A stretch of 64,000 bases of DNA from Fluviicola chungangensis (GCF_007558725.1 NZ_VLPL01000001.1:540808-604807); one strand, 5' to 3'. Shown: positions 1 to 9,371, counted from the first letter of the stretch. Program-made: numbers and translations. The notes: a model not told the origin generated them from the sequence alone.

Positions 1-1
1 T

Positions 2-661
2 CAACCACTGGATTCAGCTACTATCAGCAGGATCGTTGAGCGAAGTAACAAATCAGTTATCAACGCCCTGCAACCCGCTGTCAAACCTGCAACACAGGAC
101 AGCACAGTCACAAAAGCTGCAAATACCCCGTCTACTGCAGCCACGGCAGGCAGCAAAGTTGTACAGGACGTCATTACATTTTTACCGGTCGCTTTTTTCA
201 GTGTACTGATCTCAATGATCTTTTTCAAATTAAGAAAAGACGGGGTCAAACTCAGCGATATCCTGATTGACAAAGAAGCGGTAGCAGAGAAGAAAAAAGC
301 AGCGGCGGCGACAGCAGCTAAAACACTGGAGACAAAAGCAGATATTATTAAAAACAACTCACAAGCTTTTACAAGTCCGGACCAGGTTACAGCCGCTACG
401 GCCACATTGGATCAGCCGGCAAACACCACCGCAGATACAGAAGCCGATAGCCAAAAAACACAAAGCACCAGCAGGCTGATCGTATTCATTTGCGGGATCA
501 CATCCATTGCCCTGGCTTGCTGTATTTGCACATTTTATTTCTACAAGTCTTTTACCGGTACGGAAAAGGTAGACCTGGGAAATCTTACCAATGTACTTTA
601 CGGTTTGGGGCTGGGCGTATTGCCTTATGGTTTCAACAAAATAGCCGCCGCACTAAAATAG
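2..661 (+). CDS. Hypothetical multi-spanning membrane protein, 5' truncated by window edge
   Basis: The reading frame is open from base 2 with no stop, so the gene begins before the window; the internal ATG at 215 is not a credible start because it lies inside a hydrophobic segment. The visible 219 residues hold a Thr/Ala-rich stretch, a membrane segment around residues 55-75, a Lys/Ala-rich linker with coiled-coil character, a second membrane segment with several cysteines (motif CCICTFYFY, about residues 160-180) and a weak third one near the C-terminus. I do not recognise a family. An opposite-strand frame over bases 1-405 is a low-complexity shadow. Confidence 0.7.
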   Translation, partial: QPLDSATISRIVERSNKSVINALQPAVKPATQDSTVTKAANTPSTAATAGSKVVQDVITFLPVAFFSVLISMIFFKLRKDGVKLSDILIDKEAVAEKKKAAAATAAKTLETKADIIKNNSQAFTSPDQVTAATATLDQPANTTADTEADSQKTQSTSRLIVFICGITSIALACCICTFYFYKSFTGTEKVDLGNLTNVLYGLGLGVLPYGFNKIAAALK

Positions 662-712
662 TCTAACAATAACCCATTTCGCTCGATTACCTTTGAGCGT
701 TCCATAAATAAA

Positions 713-747
713 AACGGGGTTCTTCGCCAATGCGAATGAACCCCGTT
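713..747. terminator. Bidirectional intrinsic terminator
   Basis: A ten-base stem (AACGGGGTTC against GAACCCCGTT) is extended by an inner TTCGC/GCGAA stem with a one-base bulge. It lies between two convergent genes. On the minus strand it is followed by a T-rich tract, which suits the end of the PNGase F-like gene. Confidence 0.8.
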
Positions 748-765
748 CTATTTTCAGTTTAATCC

Positions 766-3700
766 TTATTGCTTAACAAACGGTGTCGTTTCGGAACCGT
801 TATCTCCGCTTACACGTACCAAATAGTATCCGTTCTGCATATCATCCACGCGGAAGTCTGCCGCATACGTTTGATTATTCCCGTTAACCGATTGGTGTTT
901 CACCACCCGGCCATTCATATCAATAATTTCTACTTTGGCGTTGTTTCCAACATTTCCAACCAACTCCACACGGATTTTATCCGCAGACGGATTCGGAAAA
1001 ACCATTAGCTCATTATCCGACACTTCTTCTTCCAGACCTAAACCAAAACCAACGGAGAAATCGTATCGGTGATATGATCCGAAATCCGAAGGGAAAATTT
1101 CGATCATGGAACCTCCTACTTTTCTTACTCTGAATCCACCGGTTGTTTCTCCTTCCACTTGTGCCGAATACCAGAACCCGATTCCATCGTCGTCGCTGTC
1201 TTCCAAAATCAACGAATAACACCCAGGTGCCAAATCGAATGTATCCTTATAATCCGTTGTATTTGTCAATGTGGTTCTCTGGAAAATAATATTCCCGTTC
1301 TGATCCACCAATCTCCATTTGTTTTCATTCGCCTTGTTATTGGTGGTCATCCACACGTAGAACGCACCGTTAATTACTTCCGGGGCAGTATATTTCGTTC
1401 TGAACTCATCGTTTTGATGGTATTCGTCGAGTGTATTGGATCCGGAAATTTCAATTACACGGGCATAAAATCCATTGGACGGATTTGCACCGAACCAAAA
1501 ATTCTGGTTGGTAATCGGGATTTCAACCATTTCTTTCTGAAGGAATCCCAGGTTCCCGGTCCAAACATAGTCGATAAAATTGCCATAGGTCACCCAAATG
1601 CGGATCTTACAGGAAGTCAGCGGGAGAGATCCGTTATTTTGCAGGATCACACGCGGATTCGAACAAGTAGGATTCCATTTACTATAGTATTCATAACTGT
1701 TTGGATTCAATACATCCAGAATAGCCGCATCGTACTGAAAGTTTGGAGCTGAATACGATACCAGGTCAATGGCCGTAATAAAATTACCTCCGGCCTGTCC
1801 CGGATCGTTTACAGGTACATCTGTAATGTCATAATCAATCGTTACGGTATCACCCGGTGTAACGTAAGATGTCAGTTCGTGATCGAAATCTGTGACCATG
1901 TCGCCCGGACACCAGCCTTCACGTGCATACGGCCAGGTTCCTCCCTGTCCGATATTCGGGTTTTCTCCACAACCATCCGTTCTCCAAATACTCCAGCTGA
2001 ACCGCTCTACTCCATCGATGATGATTTTATGTTGTTTATCCTGCCATTCGCAACATGCGCCGTTTCCAACCTGACCATGTCCGGTTAAACGTGTTCTGAT
2101 CTTAAAGTTGGCAGAAGTATCTGAAAGAACTACTTCTTTTGCCTGCAGGACTACATCATTTGCCATATCGGCATAATTATAAGATGTCCAGTTTTGCCAG
2201 ATCGGTTTGATGTCATGCACATCTCTTGCCGGAATTCCTTCAATAAATGCAAACTTCAAATCGATCAGTTCCTGGGTATTGTGAGCAGCAAGATCCACCA
2301 TGCCATGCAGGTATTTCTGATAATCGGTCACATCATAAATCCAGGTAAATCCTTGCGGTCCCAAATCAAACCCAATCCCATAAGGAGTAATGTAGCGGCC
2401 AATCTCAATATCATTCACTTCTTCAAAAGGAGGTTCGTAATAGGTAATGGTTGCATTCGTTTCAGTTATGTCAACCGGACTTGGTCCAGAACCAATTGTT
2501 GCACCGGTTGATGTCAACGTATCGATTGTCCCCAAAGCATAGGTCTTCTCATTGGAAGCCACAATGAAACTATTGTCGCTTGCAACGTAGTTGAATTTCA
2601 CAGAAACTTCCGGGAAAACTGCCGTTAAAACAGAATCCGTTTCAGGGGCGTTGTACGTCCCATTATCCAATGAAAAAACAGGAATTTCATTCAGGCTTTC
2701 CGTTCCCGCAATATAGCTGTTGTTCAAAATCATTACTGCACTCGTATTGGAAGCCATTGCTAACCGATTATGCACACTGCGGTCGATTATTCCACTTTCA
2801 CCGTCGAAATCATAGTACAGTTCCAAATCAGCATAATTCGGATGGGAATTGTTTATTTTTTTATTCATCCACGCTGCAATATCGGAGGCATTCAAAGCTG
2901 TTGACCAAATAGAAAATTCATCCAACTGGCCATTATAAAAATTCCCTTCAGCAGCATTTGCACCCAAAACAAATCGCGAGATCTTTCCTACCGGTAAATT
3001 TTTCCCGGTTCCCGAATGCCATTGTACTCCATCTTTATAGATGAACATCTGACCTGTTGAAGTTTTCTTCACAAAGGCCCAATGATGCCAAACATTATCA
3101 ATTTCCGCTGCCGTTGCCAGTTTTGAAATTCGATCGTAATTGGGTCCATTCCCCGCATCGAAGTAAATGTTGTTATCAGACCAGGGAAAATGGATGTTGA
3201 ATACACGGTGATTTAAGGAGTCAACAGCTTCCAAAACTGAAGTGTTCGTTCCTGCCACTCCATTTCCTTTTGCCCAGAAAGCCACTGTTACATCGCCACC
3301 CAAATTGACATTACTTAAATTCAAATCAGCGAAATTGCTTCCGGTTGCATGGAAAACACCTCCCCTGTTATTGTAAAACAACGATGTGCCCGAACCAAGT
3401 GTTTGCATAGCCAATCCGCTTGAAATGCTTGCAGTGTGAGCATCTTCATAAGAAATTTCGATAATCAGGTTATCTGTTCCGTTATAACTGAACGGTTGTG
3501 CAAAATGAAAAACATTTGCTCCATTCACTATATTCATGATATCATCCGCATACACGGTTGTCAGTCCACTTGTTTCCCATGCAGTCAGGGAAGCAGCTAA
3601 AGTATGCTTGAGTTTGACCGTTACATTTTCCAATTCGGAAACATCCTGGTTGAACATTAATTGCAAAGCCTGGAGATTTCCCGCAACGATTCCGTTTGCA

Positions 3701-4227
3701 GCCAAATCAGAAGCAGAAACGATCCATTGCATTTTGGCTCCGTTGGAACCTGCATTCACAAAATTGATCACCGAAGAAGCTGTTCCAGAAATGGCATGCA
3801 TATCAGAACTCTGCACGGTTCTTCTGGTAACTTGCCTGTATTGCTGATCAAAATATGCCTGGTTGGCATACGCATAAGAAGCCGGTGCAATAGTATTCAC
3901 TTTAAACTTCTTCCCGTCAAACTGGACTGAGTCCATGATTCCTGTATGTTCAAAAATGCGTGTGTAAGCCAAATAATCCCATTCTCCACAATTGTAATTG
4001 TCCCAGGTTGTCAAAGGACTGCATTTCAACTTGTAATACATCAGCACTTTCTCAAAGCGCTTTGTATCCAAACTAGCCGGAAATTGGAATTCAGCTCTAC
4101 GTGTGCTGATGGTATCAAACGTATAGGTTTGAACCCAGGTCGTATCCTGAGCAAGAGAAGTCATTGCAATTAATCCCAAGACACCGGAGAGAATCCACCG
4201 CAGCGGACTTAAAGTCAATTTTTTCAT
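766..4227 (-). CDS. Secreted PNGase F-like glycosidase with inserted LamG domain and T9SS sorting domain
   Basis: A signal peptide (about residues 1-26, ending SLAQ) is followed by a PNGase F N-terminal-type segment with the signature CGEWDYLAY (80-88). A LamG/concanavalin-A-like domain covers about 285-460. PNGase F features then resume with IEIGRYITPYG (607-617) and WIYDVTDY. The C-terminal catalytic-type domain (about 695-830) carries CCEWQDK, WRTDGCGENPN and GTWPYAREGWCPGD. By family knowledge, the Asp of GEWD and the Glu of CCEW are likely active-site residues. A type A T9SS sorting domain (FPNPSADKIRVEL) closes the protein at about 1075-1153. Predicted role: removal of N-glycans from glycoproteins at the cell surface or outside the cell. 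The Lys-rich start and signal peptide support the chosen ATG. Confidence 0.82.
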   Translation of the reverse strand: MKKLTLSPLRWILSGVLGLIAMTSLAQDTTWVQTYTFDTISTRRAEFQFPASLDTKRFEKVLMYYKLKCSPLTTWDNYNCGEWDYLAYTRIFEHTGIMDSVQFDGKKFKVNTIAPASYAYANQAYFDQQYRQVTRRTVQSSDMHAISGTASSVINFVNAGSNGAKMQWIVSASDLAANGIVAGNLQALQLMFNQDVSELENVTVKLKHTLAASLTAWETSGLTTVYADDIMNIVNGANVFHFAQPFSYNGTDNLIIEISYEDAHTASISSGLAMQTLGSGTSLFYNNRGGVFHATGSNFADLNLSNVNLGGDVTVAFWAKGNGVAGTNTSVLEAVDSLNHRVFNIHFPWSDNNIYFDAGNGPNYDRISKLATAAEIDNVWHHWAFVKKTSTGQMFIYKDGVQWHSGTGKNLPVGKISRFVLGANAAEGNFYNGQLDEFSIWSTALNASDIAAWMNKKINNSHPNYADLELYYDFDGESGIIDRSVHNRLAMASNTSAVMILNNSYIAGTESLNEIPVFSLDNGTYNAPETDSVLTAVFPEVSVKFNYVASDNSFIVASNEKTYALGTIDTLTSTGATIGSGPSPVDITETNATITYYEPPFEEVNDIEIGRYITPYGIGFDLGPQGFTWIYDVTDYQKYLHGMVDLAAHNTQELIDLKFAFIEGIPARDVHDIKPIWQNWTSYNYADMANDVVLQAKEVVLSDTSANFKIRTRLTGHGQVGNGACCEWQDKQHKIIIDGVERFSWSIWRTDGCGENPNIGQGGTWPYAREGWCPGDMVTDFDHELTSYVTPGDTVTIDYDITDVPVNDPGQAGGNFITAIDLVSYSAPNFQYDAAILDVLNPNSYEYYSKWNPTCSNPRVILQNNGSLPLTSCKIRIWVTYGNFIDYVWTGNLGFLQKEMVEIPITNQNFWFGANPSNGFYARVIEISGSNTLDEYHQNDEFRTKYTAPEVINGAFYVWMTTNNKANENKWRLVDQNGNIIFQRTTLTNTTDYKDTFDLAPGCYSLILEDSDDDGIGFWYSAQVEGETTGGFRVRKVGGSMIEIFPSDFGSYHRYDFSVGFGLGLEEEVSDNELMVFPNPSADKIRVELVGNVGNNAKVEIIDMNGRVVKHQSVNGNNQTYAADFRVDDMQNGYYLVRVSGDNGSETTPFVKQ

Positions 4228-4345
4228 GTTTTATAATCAAGTATAGAATGGTAAAGATAGTCCAAACACGTCTCTGCAACTACATCGATTTTGCGACATT
4301 TTCGGGACAAACACCCTTTTTTACACTCAACTATTGCAAAGCTGG

Positions 4346-6046
4346 TTAGTAAACTTTGTAGATTGGAAGCCGGTTAAAGGTCTTTTTTTCAAACCGTTGA
4401 CTGTTCTGATAGACAAAGAACAACTGCGCTTCAGCACTTTTGGCAAATTCCGGGTCATCGGTTTTCTTCTTTTCCAGTTCCTCACGAAGGCTTGGATTCT
4501 CTTTTAGCAACTTTGCTGCTTCATCTTCGAAAACATAGGCAGAGAAATATTCTTTTTCCTGGATATAACTGTCCAGGAAGTTCCAGACGAAATACGAATC
4601 TTCGCAACGCGGCTCCAAAACAGACAGGATAAAATTCACTTTGTCCTGGTCGCACGGAATCCATATACTTCCTTTCGGAACATTCACCTCTTCTTCATTC
4701 TCCATACTTTTCACCTTCCGGTGAAGGTAGTGTCCTTCATAGGGTTTTGCTGCCGATTCAAAATCCAATATGCGGATCGTATGCACTTTCCGGATGGACC
4801 TATCCTCTATTTCCGTGAATTGAACTCCATTGGTTTTTAACCGCTCGATCACGGCAGTTGCTTCTCCTGAAACAATGTACCCCTTTGGAATTCGCACGGA
4901 ATCATGAGACAAATAGGTTTGATAATAGGGAATGTATTTCGCATAAGGCTTCGAACGATCATAAAATAATCGCTCCTTTCCGGAAATTTCACTTGGCTTA
5001 TATCCGAACTCGTATCCTTTAAATAACAACGAGTCTTTTTTATCCGCCAATTGGTAGTTGAACCGGAAAATACCGGATGCATGCTGCTTGCTTTCAAGTT
5101 TCGCCTGCTGTCTTGCGCTTTCGATTTCCTTTGAATTTACCTGGCTCCAATGCATTAAAAAATCCAAATAATCTTTCGTAGCCTTCACCCGTTGTGGAAA
5201 AGGTTTCAGCATGTGTGTTTCAACAGTGATACTGAATGTATTGAACAGTGAACCATAACCTTGTGCATAACGAGGCAGATCATTGAAAGCCTGAATTCCC
5301 GATTCGGGAGTTTCTTCCCTTGTTTCCACATATGGTGACCAATCCCATCCCTTCTTTTTCAAAGTTTTCGTTAGATCCGGAATGTATTCCTGACTAAAAA
5401 CATGGTACATACCCGGAGTCATCCGCTCTTTCATGGAATGAATCAGCGTTAGTGTATACTGGTAATCGGCCCCGTTGGAAACGTGTGTATCTACCAATAC
5501 ATCCGGATCCAGGGCATGATATATTTTTGCAAACGTTTGCATGTTTTTCGAATCCATTTTGATAAAATCACGGTTCAGATCCAGGTTTTGGGCATTTCCT
5601 CTGAAACCATATTCTTCCGGTCCGTCTTGGTTTGCCCGGCTTGAAGCCGAACGGTTCAGCATTCCTCCGATGTTATAAGCCGGAATAATCGCAATTACAG
5701 GCAACTCTTTTGTGTTCTTCCCTTTTTTGATCCACTCTTCGATCCACAACAAACAAGCATTGACTCCATCCGGTTCCCCCGCATGAATGGCATTATTGAT
5801 TAAAACCGTCGTCTTTGTCTTTGCTTTCTCAAACGTTTGCAAAGAATCTCCTGCTCCGTTCAGAATAACCAGATAAATAGGAAATTCAGTATCGGATTTC
5901 CCCATTTGGTAAAGTTCAATTTCCGGGTGACCGACATCCCACTTTTTATAGATGTCAATTAATTCGGGATATGTCGGTGTTTTATTTCCGTCCCATTGAG
6001 TGAATCCAATTAGTGGAAAAATCAGTGCGAAAAAAGTCAGCTTCAT
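4346..6046 (-). CDS. Exported M14 family zinc carboxypeptidase
   Basis: The ATG at 6046 gives a 566-residue protein starting directly with a signal peptide (MKLTFFALIFPLIGFTQ); an in-frame TTG two codons upstream is less likely. The zinc ligands of peptidase family M14 are visible as HAGE (H88 and E91) and H188 in VDTHVSNG, and a catalytic-type Glu at 276 in the ITVETHML context. The enzyme should remove C-terminal residues from peptides in the periplasm or outside the cell. The roughly 250 residues after the catalytic domain are not recognised and may be an accessory domain. It is transcribed in the same direction as the PNGase F-like gene, 118 bases away. Confidence 0.85.
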   Translation of the reverse strand: MKLTFFALIFPLIGFTQWDGNKTPTYPELIDIYKKWDVGHPEIELYQMGKSDTEFPIYLVILNGAGDSLQTFEKAKTKTTVLINNAIHAGEPDGVNACLLWIEEWIKKGKNTKELPVIAIIPAYNIGGMLNRSASSRANQDGPEEYGFRGNAQNLDLNRDFIKMDSKNMQTFAKIYHALDPDVLVDTHVSNGADYQYTLTLIHSMKERMTPGMYHVFSQEYIPDLTKTLKKKGWDWSPYVETREETPESGIQAFNDLPRYAQGYGSLFNTFSITVETHMLKPFPQRVKATKDYLDFLMHWSQVNSKEIESARQQAKLESKQHASGIFRFNYQLADKKDSLLFKGYEFGYKPSEISGKERLFYDRSKPYAKYIPYYQTYLSHDSVRIPKGYIVSGEATAVIERLKTNGVQFTEIEDRSIRKVHTIRILDFESAAKPYEGHYLHRKVKSMENEEEVNVPKGSIWIPCDQDKVNFILSVLEPRCEDSYFVWNFLDSYIQEKEYFSAYVFEDEAAKLLKENPSLREELEKKKTDDPEFAKSAEAQLFFVYQNSQRFEKKTFNRLPIYKVY

Positions 6047-6259
6047 GCTCAAAAGTACTTCAAATGTTCAAAAAGTTAACTGGTTAAAAAAAAATGATAC
6101 CTTGGAGGATTCCAGACGAGAAACGGATCGGGGTATTTTTTACAGAATCCGTGGGTTTATTTTAATCTATTTTAAAAATGTAATAGTTTAAAAATGAACT
6201 ATTTACTTGTAAATCTGTTCGTATCTTTGGGAACACCCGAATTCTCGAATTCTGATTTT

Positions 6260-6646
6260 TTAACCGGCTATTTTTTCGGTCACTTCCTCTTCAAACAAGC
6301 CTTTCCGGTGATTGATTCCCCATTGGATCATAGTATCCATGACCTCCTGAAGTTGTCTGGCAGAACCCGTTAATTCATATTCAATGGTTACCGGGATGGA
6401 ATCATAAACCGTTCGTTTCACAATTCCGTTCAGTTCCAATTCTTTCAATTCCTTAGACAGCATTCGCGGTGTAATCTTTGGAATAGTCCGTTGGATTTCC
6501 GTAAAACGGCGCGTCTTCCCGAAAAGTAACGATCCGATAATTTGCAGCTTCCATTTCCCTGAAATAACATTCAGTGTATCATTCATTGCCAAAACAAACT
6601 GAATGGGGCATGATTTTGCCTGTTCCAATGTCATTTTATTTCCCAT
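6260..6646 (-). CDS. HxlR family winged-helix transcriptional regulator
   Basis: The 128 residues fit a typical HxlR/DUF24 regulator: an N-terminal Cys (CPIQ, residue 13), the ISGKWKLQIIGSLLFGKTRRFTEIQ core, the recognition-helix region ITPRMLSKELKELELNGIV and the wing ending VTIEYELT. This family senses redox stress, quinones or aldehydes, often through the N-terminal Cys, and usually represses a neighbouring oxidoreductase gene and itself. Here it is divergent from an NAD(P)-binding oxidoreductase, with a perfect palindrome in the shared spacer, so that gene is the likely target (inference). Confidence 0.92.
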   Translation of the reverse strand: MGNKMTLEQAKSCPIQFVLAMNDTLNVISGKWKLQIIGSLLFGKTRRFTEIQRTIPKITPRMLSKELKELELNGIVKRTVYDSIPVTIEYELTGSARQLQEVMDTMIQWGINHRKGLFEEEVTEKIAG

Positions 6647-6668
6647 AATGCAAAGTTAAGGCTTTGGA

Positions 6669-6702
6669 CTATACTAAAGTATAGCGCTATACTTTAGTAT
6701 AG
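6669..6702. promoter_or_regulatory. Double-palindrome operator between HxlR gene and oxidoreductase gene
   Basis: These 34 bases are a perfect self-complementary palindrome. They consist of CTATACTAAAGTATAG, two central bases, and its mirror CTATACTTTAGTATAG. Each half is itself a near-perfect dyad (CTATACT/AGTATAG). The site begins 22 bases upstream of the regulator start and ends 92 bases before the oxidoreductase start. It fits binding of two winged-helix dimers and autoregulation, which is inferred from position and symmetry. Confidence 0.7.
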
Positions 6703-6794
6703 CACTTCCTTTTATATACTTTACATCCATAGCTTTGTCACCCAAACCCTACTGATGGATATCGGGGCTCAATTAACAATTAAAAAAAAGACAA

Positions 6795-7652
6795 ATGATT
6801 TTAGTAACAGGTGCAACAGGAAATTTGGGAAAAGCAACCGTTGAATTTCTGGCAAAGAAGATTCCTGCAGACAACATTGCAGTTTTAGTACGTGACGAAA
6901 ATAAGGCTTCAGATCTGAAAGCCTTGGGAGTAGCAGTGAGAACCGGTGATTATAACGATAAAGACTCATTGATAAAGGCTTTTCAGGGGATTGACAAACT
7001 GCTTTTGATCTCTTCCAATGATTTCAACGATCGGTTGGGACAGCAAAAAAGAGCAGTTGATGCTGCCAAAGAAGCCGGAGTAAAACACATTTTGTACACC
7101 GGTGTTTCCATGAAAAACATTGAAAATTCAGCATTAAAACACCTGATGGAAGAACATTTTGACACGGAAAAATACATTTTGGATTCCGGATTGAATTATA
7201 CCTTTTTAAGGGATAACTTATATGCAGACGTTATTCCGATGTTTATCGGAGAGCATGTGCTTGAAACAGGTATTAACTTCCCGGCAGGAAAGGGAAAAGT
7301 TGCTTTTTCATTGCGAACAGAAATGGCAGAAGCCTTCGCAAATGTATTGAGTACGGAAGACCATGAAAACAGAACCTATGAGATTTCCAACGTAGAAAGT
7401 TATTCTTTCCAGGATGTTGCCGATGCACTTTCTGCCCATTCGGGAAAAACAGTAGCTTATCATGATCTTTCGGCGGATGAGTTTTCAAAAGCACTGGCAG
7501 AGGCTGGAGTTCCCGAAGCAATGATCGGTTTTTCAATTGGGTTCGCAACAGCAGCCAAAGACGGAGACTTCGATGTTCCGAACAATCATTTAGAGCAATT
7601 GCTGGGAAGAAAACCCCGTTCTTTGAATGAGTTTATCAAAGAACTTTATTAA
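6795..7652 (+). CDS. NmrA-like / atypical SDR NAD(P)-binding oxidoreductase
   Basis: The 285-residue protein opens with the Rossmann motif MILVTGATGNLGKATVEFL, followed by LVRDENKASDLKALGV and the NmrA/QorB-type segment LLISSNDFNDRLGQQKRAVDAAKEAGVKHI. There is no classical YxxxK catalytic pair, as in NmrA-like proteins and QorB-type quinone oxidoreductases. The divergent HxlR regulator supports a role in quinone or electrophile reduction, but the substrate is unknown. A terminator follows immediately. Confidence 0.85.
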   Translation: MILVTGATGNLGKATVEFLAKKIPADNIAVLVRDENKASDLKALGVAVRTGDYNDKDSLIKAFQGIDKLLLISSNDFNDRLGQQKRAVDAAKEAGVKHILYTGVSMKNIENSALKHLMEEHFDTEKYILDSGLNYTFLRDNLYADVIPMFIGEHVLETGINFPAGKGKVAFSLRTEMAEAFANVLSTEDHENRTYEISNVESYSFQDVADALSAHSGKTVAYHDLSADEFSKALAEAGVPEAMIGFSIGFATAAKDGDFDVPNNHLEQLLGRKPRSLNEFIKELY

Positions 7653-7674
7653 TGACCAACACTTAGCGAATTTT

Positions 7675-7706
7675 AAAAGCGATTCATGAACGGATCGCTT
7701 TTTTTA
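7675..7706 (+). terminator. Intrinsic terminator after the SDR gene
   Basis: AAGCGAT (7677-7683) pairs with ATCGCTT (7694-7700), and a run of Ts follows. Confidence 0.7.
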
Positions 7707-7738
7707 TTTTGTAACTTTCAATCTTTCAATAGTGATAT

Positions 7739-8017
7739 ATGATTATAGATTTTCTAACCGGTGTGCTGCTGGTGAACTCGCTTCCCCACTTGCTACTGGG
7801 TATTACAAAAACGCGTTTTCTCGGGATGTTCGGCTACAAGCCAAAAGCCAATATCTGGTATGCTGTTGTGCAGTTTCTACTTGCGCTGGTTTTGTTCCAT
7901 ATCAATCACGGAATCGAAACGATTTTGAAGAATGGGATCTTTTTAGGCGCAGCCTGTACTTGTTTCCTGTTCCTGATCTTCGGAAAAGCAATGATGAAAT
8001 TCTACCGGAAAAAGTAA
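7739..8017 (+). CDS. Small hypothetical membrane protein (92 aa)
   Basis: This short frame encodes about three hydrophobic segments (residues 2-22, 38-55 and 63-85) and a basic C-terminal tail (KFYRKK). The loop motif ITKTRFLGMFGYKPKANIWYA sits between the first two segments. An overlapping frame at 7732 lacks membrane character and is rejected. I cannot name the family. It follows the SDR terminator and precedes the AlkB-like gene by 88 bases. Confidence 0.7.
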   Translation: MIIDFLTGVLLVNSLPHLLLGITKTRFLGMFGYKPKANIWYAVVQFLLALVLFHINHGIETILKNGIFLGAACTCFLFLIFGKAMMKFYRKK

Positions 8018-8105
8018 ACTTTTTAATAATCAATTAGCAACTATCAATAATCTAAAGTCGTATCCACTTGGTAATTGCGTCATTGATCATTCATAATTTT
8101 AAAAA

Positions 8106-8711
8106 ATGGATTTATTCTCCTCCACAGATGAAACGACCAACCTGCTTCCGCAAGATGGCATCGTGCATTATTATGGGGTTGTTTTCCCAAAAACAGAGGC
8201 AGATCGTTTTCTCCAATACCTGTTGGAACACATCGAATGGAAAAACGACGAAGCGGTTATTTTCGGGAAGCTGATCGTTACGAAGCGAAAAGTAGCCTGG
8301 TATGGTGACCGGGCATTTGAATACACGTATTCTAATACCACCAAACGCGCGCTACCCTGGACAAAGGAATTGCTTGAACTTAAAAAAGTTGTCGAAACAA
8401 AAACGGGTGAAACCTATAATTCCTGCCTGCTCAACCTGTACCACGACGGAAGCGAAGGAATGGCCTGGCACAGTGATGCGGAAAGGGATTTGAAGAAAAA
8501 CGGAGCTATCGGGTCTCTAAGCTTCGGCAGTGAGCGCAAGTTTGCTTTCAAACATAAAAAAAGTTCGGAAACCGTTTCACTCTTATTGGAGCACGGAAGT
8601 TTACTGGTCATGAAAGGAGAAACCCAAAAGCACTGGCTGCACCGACTTCCTCCTACCAAGCTTTCCAATAAACCGCGAGTGAATTTAACGTTCAGGACAA
8701 TTGTTGAGTGA
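8106..8711 (+). CDS. AlkB-type 2-oxoglutarate/Fe(II) dioxygenase (DNA alkylation repair)
   Basis: The 201-residue length is typical of compact AlkB homologues. The iron ligands read WHSD (H122, D124) and H179 in HWLHRLP. The 2-oxoglutarate-binding arginines lie in RVNLTFR (R191, R197), the signature of ABH2/ABH3-like members. NSCLLNLYHDGSEGMAWHSD is the substrate-binding lid and ligand region. The enzyme should remove N1-methyladenine and N3-methylcytosine lesions from DNA or RNA by oxidative demethylation. It appears monocistronic or cotranscribed with the next small gene. Confidence 0.92.
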   Translation: MDLFSSTDETTNLLPQDGIVHYYGVVFPKTEADRFLQYLLEHIEWKNDEAVIFGKLIVTKRKVAWYGDRAFEYTYSNTTKRALPWTKELLELKKVVETKTGETYNSCLLNLYHDGSEGMAWHSDAERDLKKNGAIGSLSFGSERKFAFKHKKSSETVSLLLEHGSLLVMKGETQKHWLHRLPPTKLSNKPRVNLTFRTIVE

Positions 8712-8831
8712 GTATTCTCCATCGTTGTTTATGAAAAAGAACCGGAGTCAGCTGCAACACAACTTTCGATACATTCCACTTTTTCAGGTAAAAATTCCCT
8801 TTCAATTTGAGGATTATGCTTTTCTTTGAAT

Positions 8832-9371
8832 ATGAATGCAGCACAGGAGTTTTTATCCGATTTCAAATTTACCCGCAATTTCAGCGAAGTTGTCCCACTT
8901 TTGGTAAGGGATGCGGAACTTAAAACTGCCATTTTTGACGAAATTAGATCCAAAGTATATCCTTTTCCCGAATATGCATCCTGGATTGCGGTTCATTTCT
9001 TTGAAAAACATCCTGAACTGATGACCCGCGAGGAGTTTGATACGATGGTTTCTGTTTTGAGAAAGACCAAAAATCACTCTGTCCAGCGCAATTTGACCAA
9101 TGCCTTAGTGAATGCACCCTTCGATTGTTCTGAAAACGGGGAATTGCTGGACCTGTTGATTGATTTCCTGCATCAACCGGAAACGCTTCCTGCTTTGAAA
9201 CACCATGCCTTTCGCATGATCGAACAGCATTATTTACCTGCTTATCCGGAGTTGATGCGTGAATTAAGAACCTTATTTGAGGTGATTTCTTCTCATCCGA
9301 AAGCTTCCATGCAAGCCATGTCCCGAAAATTTGAAAAAAAATACCGTAAACATCCGTATTATGAGCAATAA
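8832..9371 (+). CDS. Hypothetical alpha-helical (HEAT-like) protein
   Basis: The ATG at 8832 is preferred over an in-frame TTG two codons upstream and gives 179 residues. The sequence is rich in amphipathic helices with spacing reminiscent of HEAT repeats, such as FPEYASWIAVHFFEKHPELM, SVQRNLTNALVNAP and ALKHHAFRMIEQHYLPAYPELMREL. There is no signal peptide, so it is probably cytoplasmic. The C-terminus is strongly basic (MSRKFEKKYRKH). Its last 11 bases overlap the next gene, which suggests translational coupling. The function is unknown. Confidence 0.75.
   Translation: MNAAQEFLSDFKFTRNFSEVVPLLVRDAELKTAIFDEIRSKVYPFPEYASWIAVHFFEKHPELMTREEFDTMVSVLRKTKNHSVQRNLTNALVNAPFDCSENGELLDLLIDFLHQPETLPALKHHAFRMIEQHYLPAYPELMRELRTLFEVISSHPKASMQAMSRKFEKKYRKHPYYEQ

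Noticed and set aside
1-405. Minus-strand frame of 134 codons at the window start
   Set aside because: Low-complexity Ala/Val/Leu product opposite a well-supported plus-strand frame that continues through base 661.
1159-1752. Plus-strand frame of 197 codons inside the PNGase F-like gene
   Set aside because: It is antisense to a strongly conserved coding region and has shadow-type composition (many Ile, Arg, Phe, Cys).
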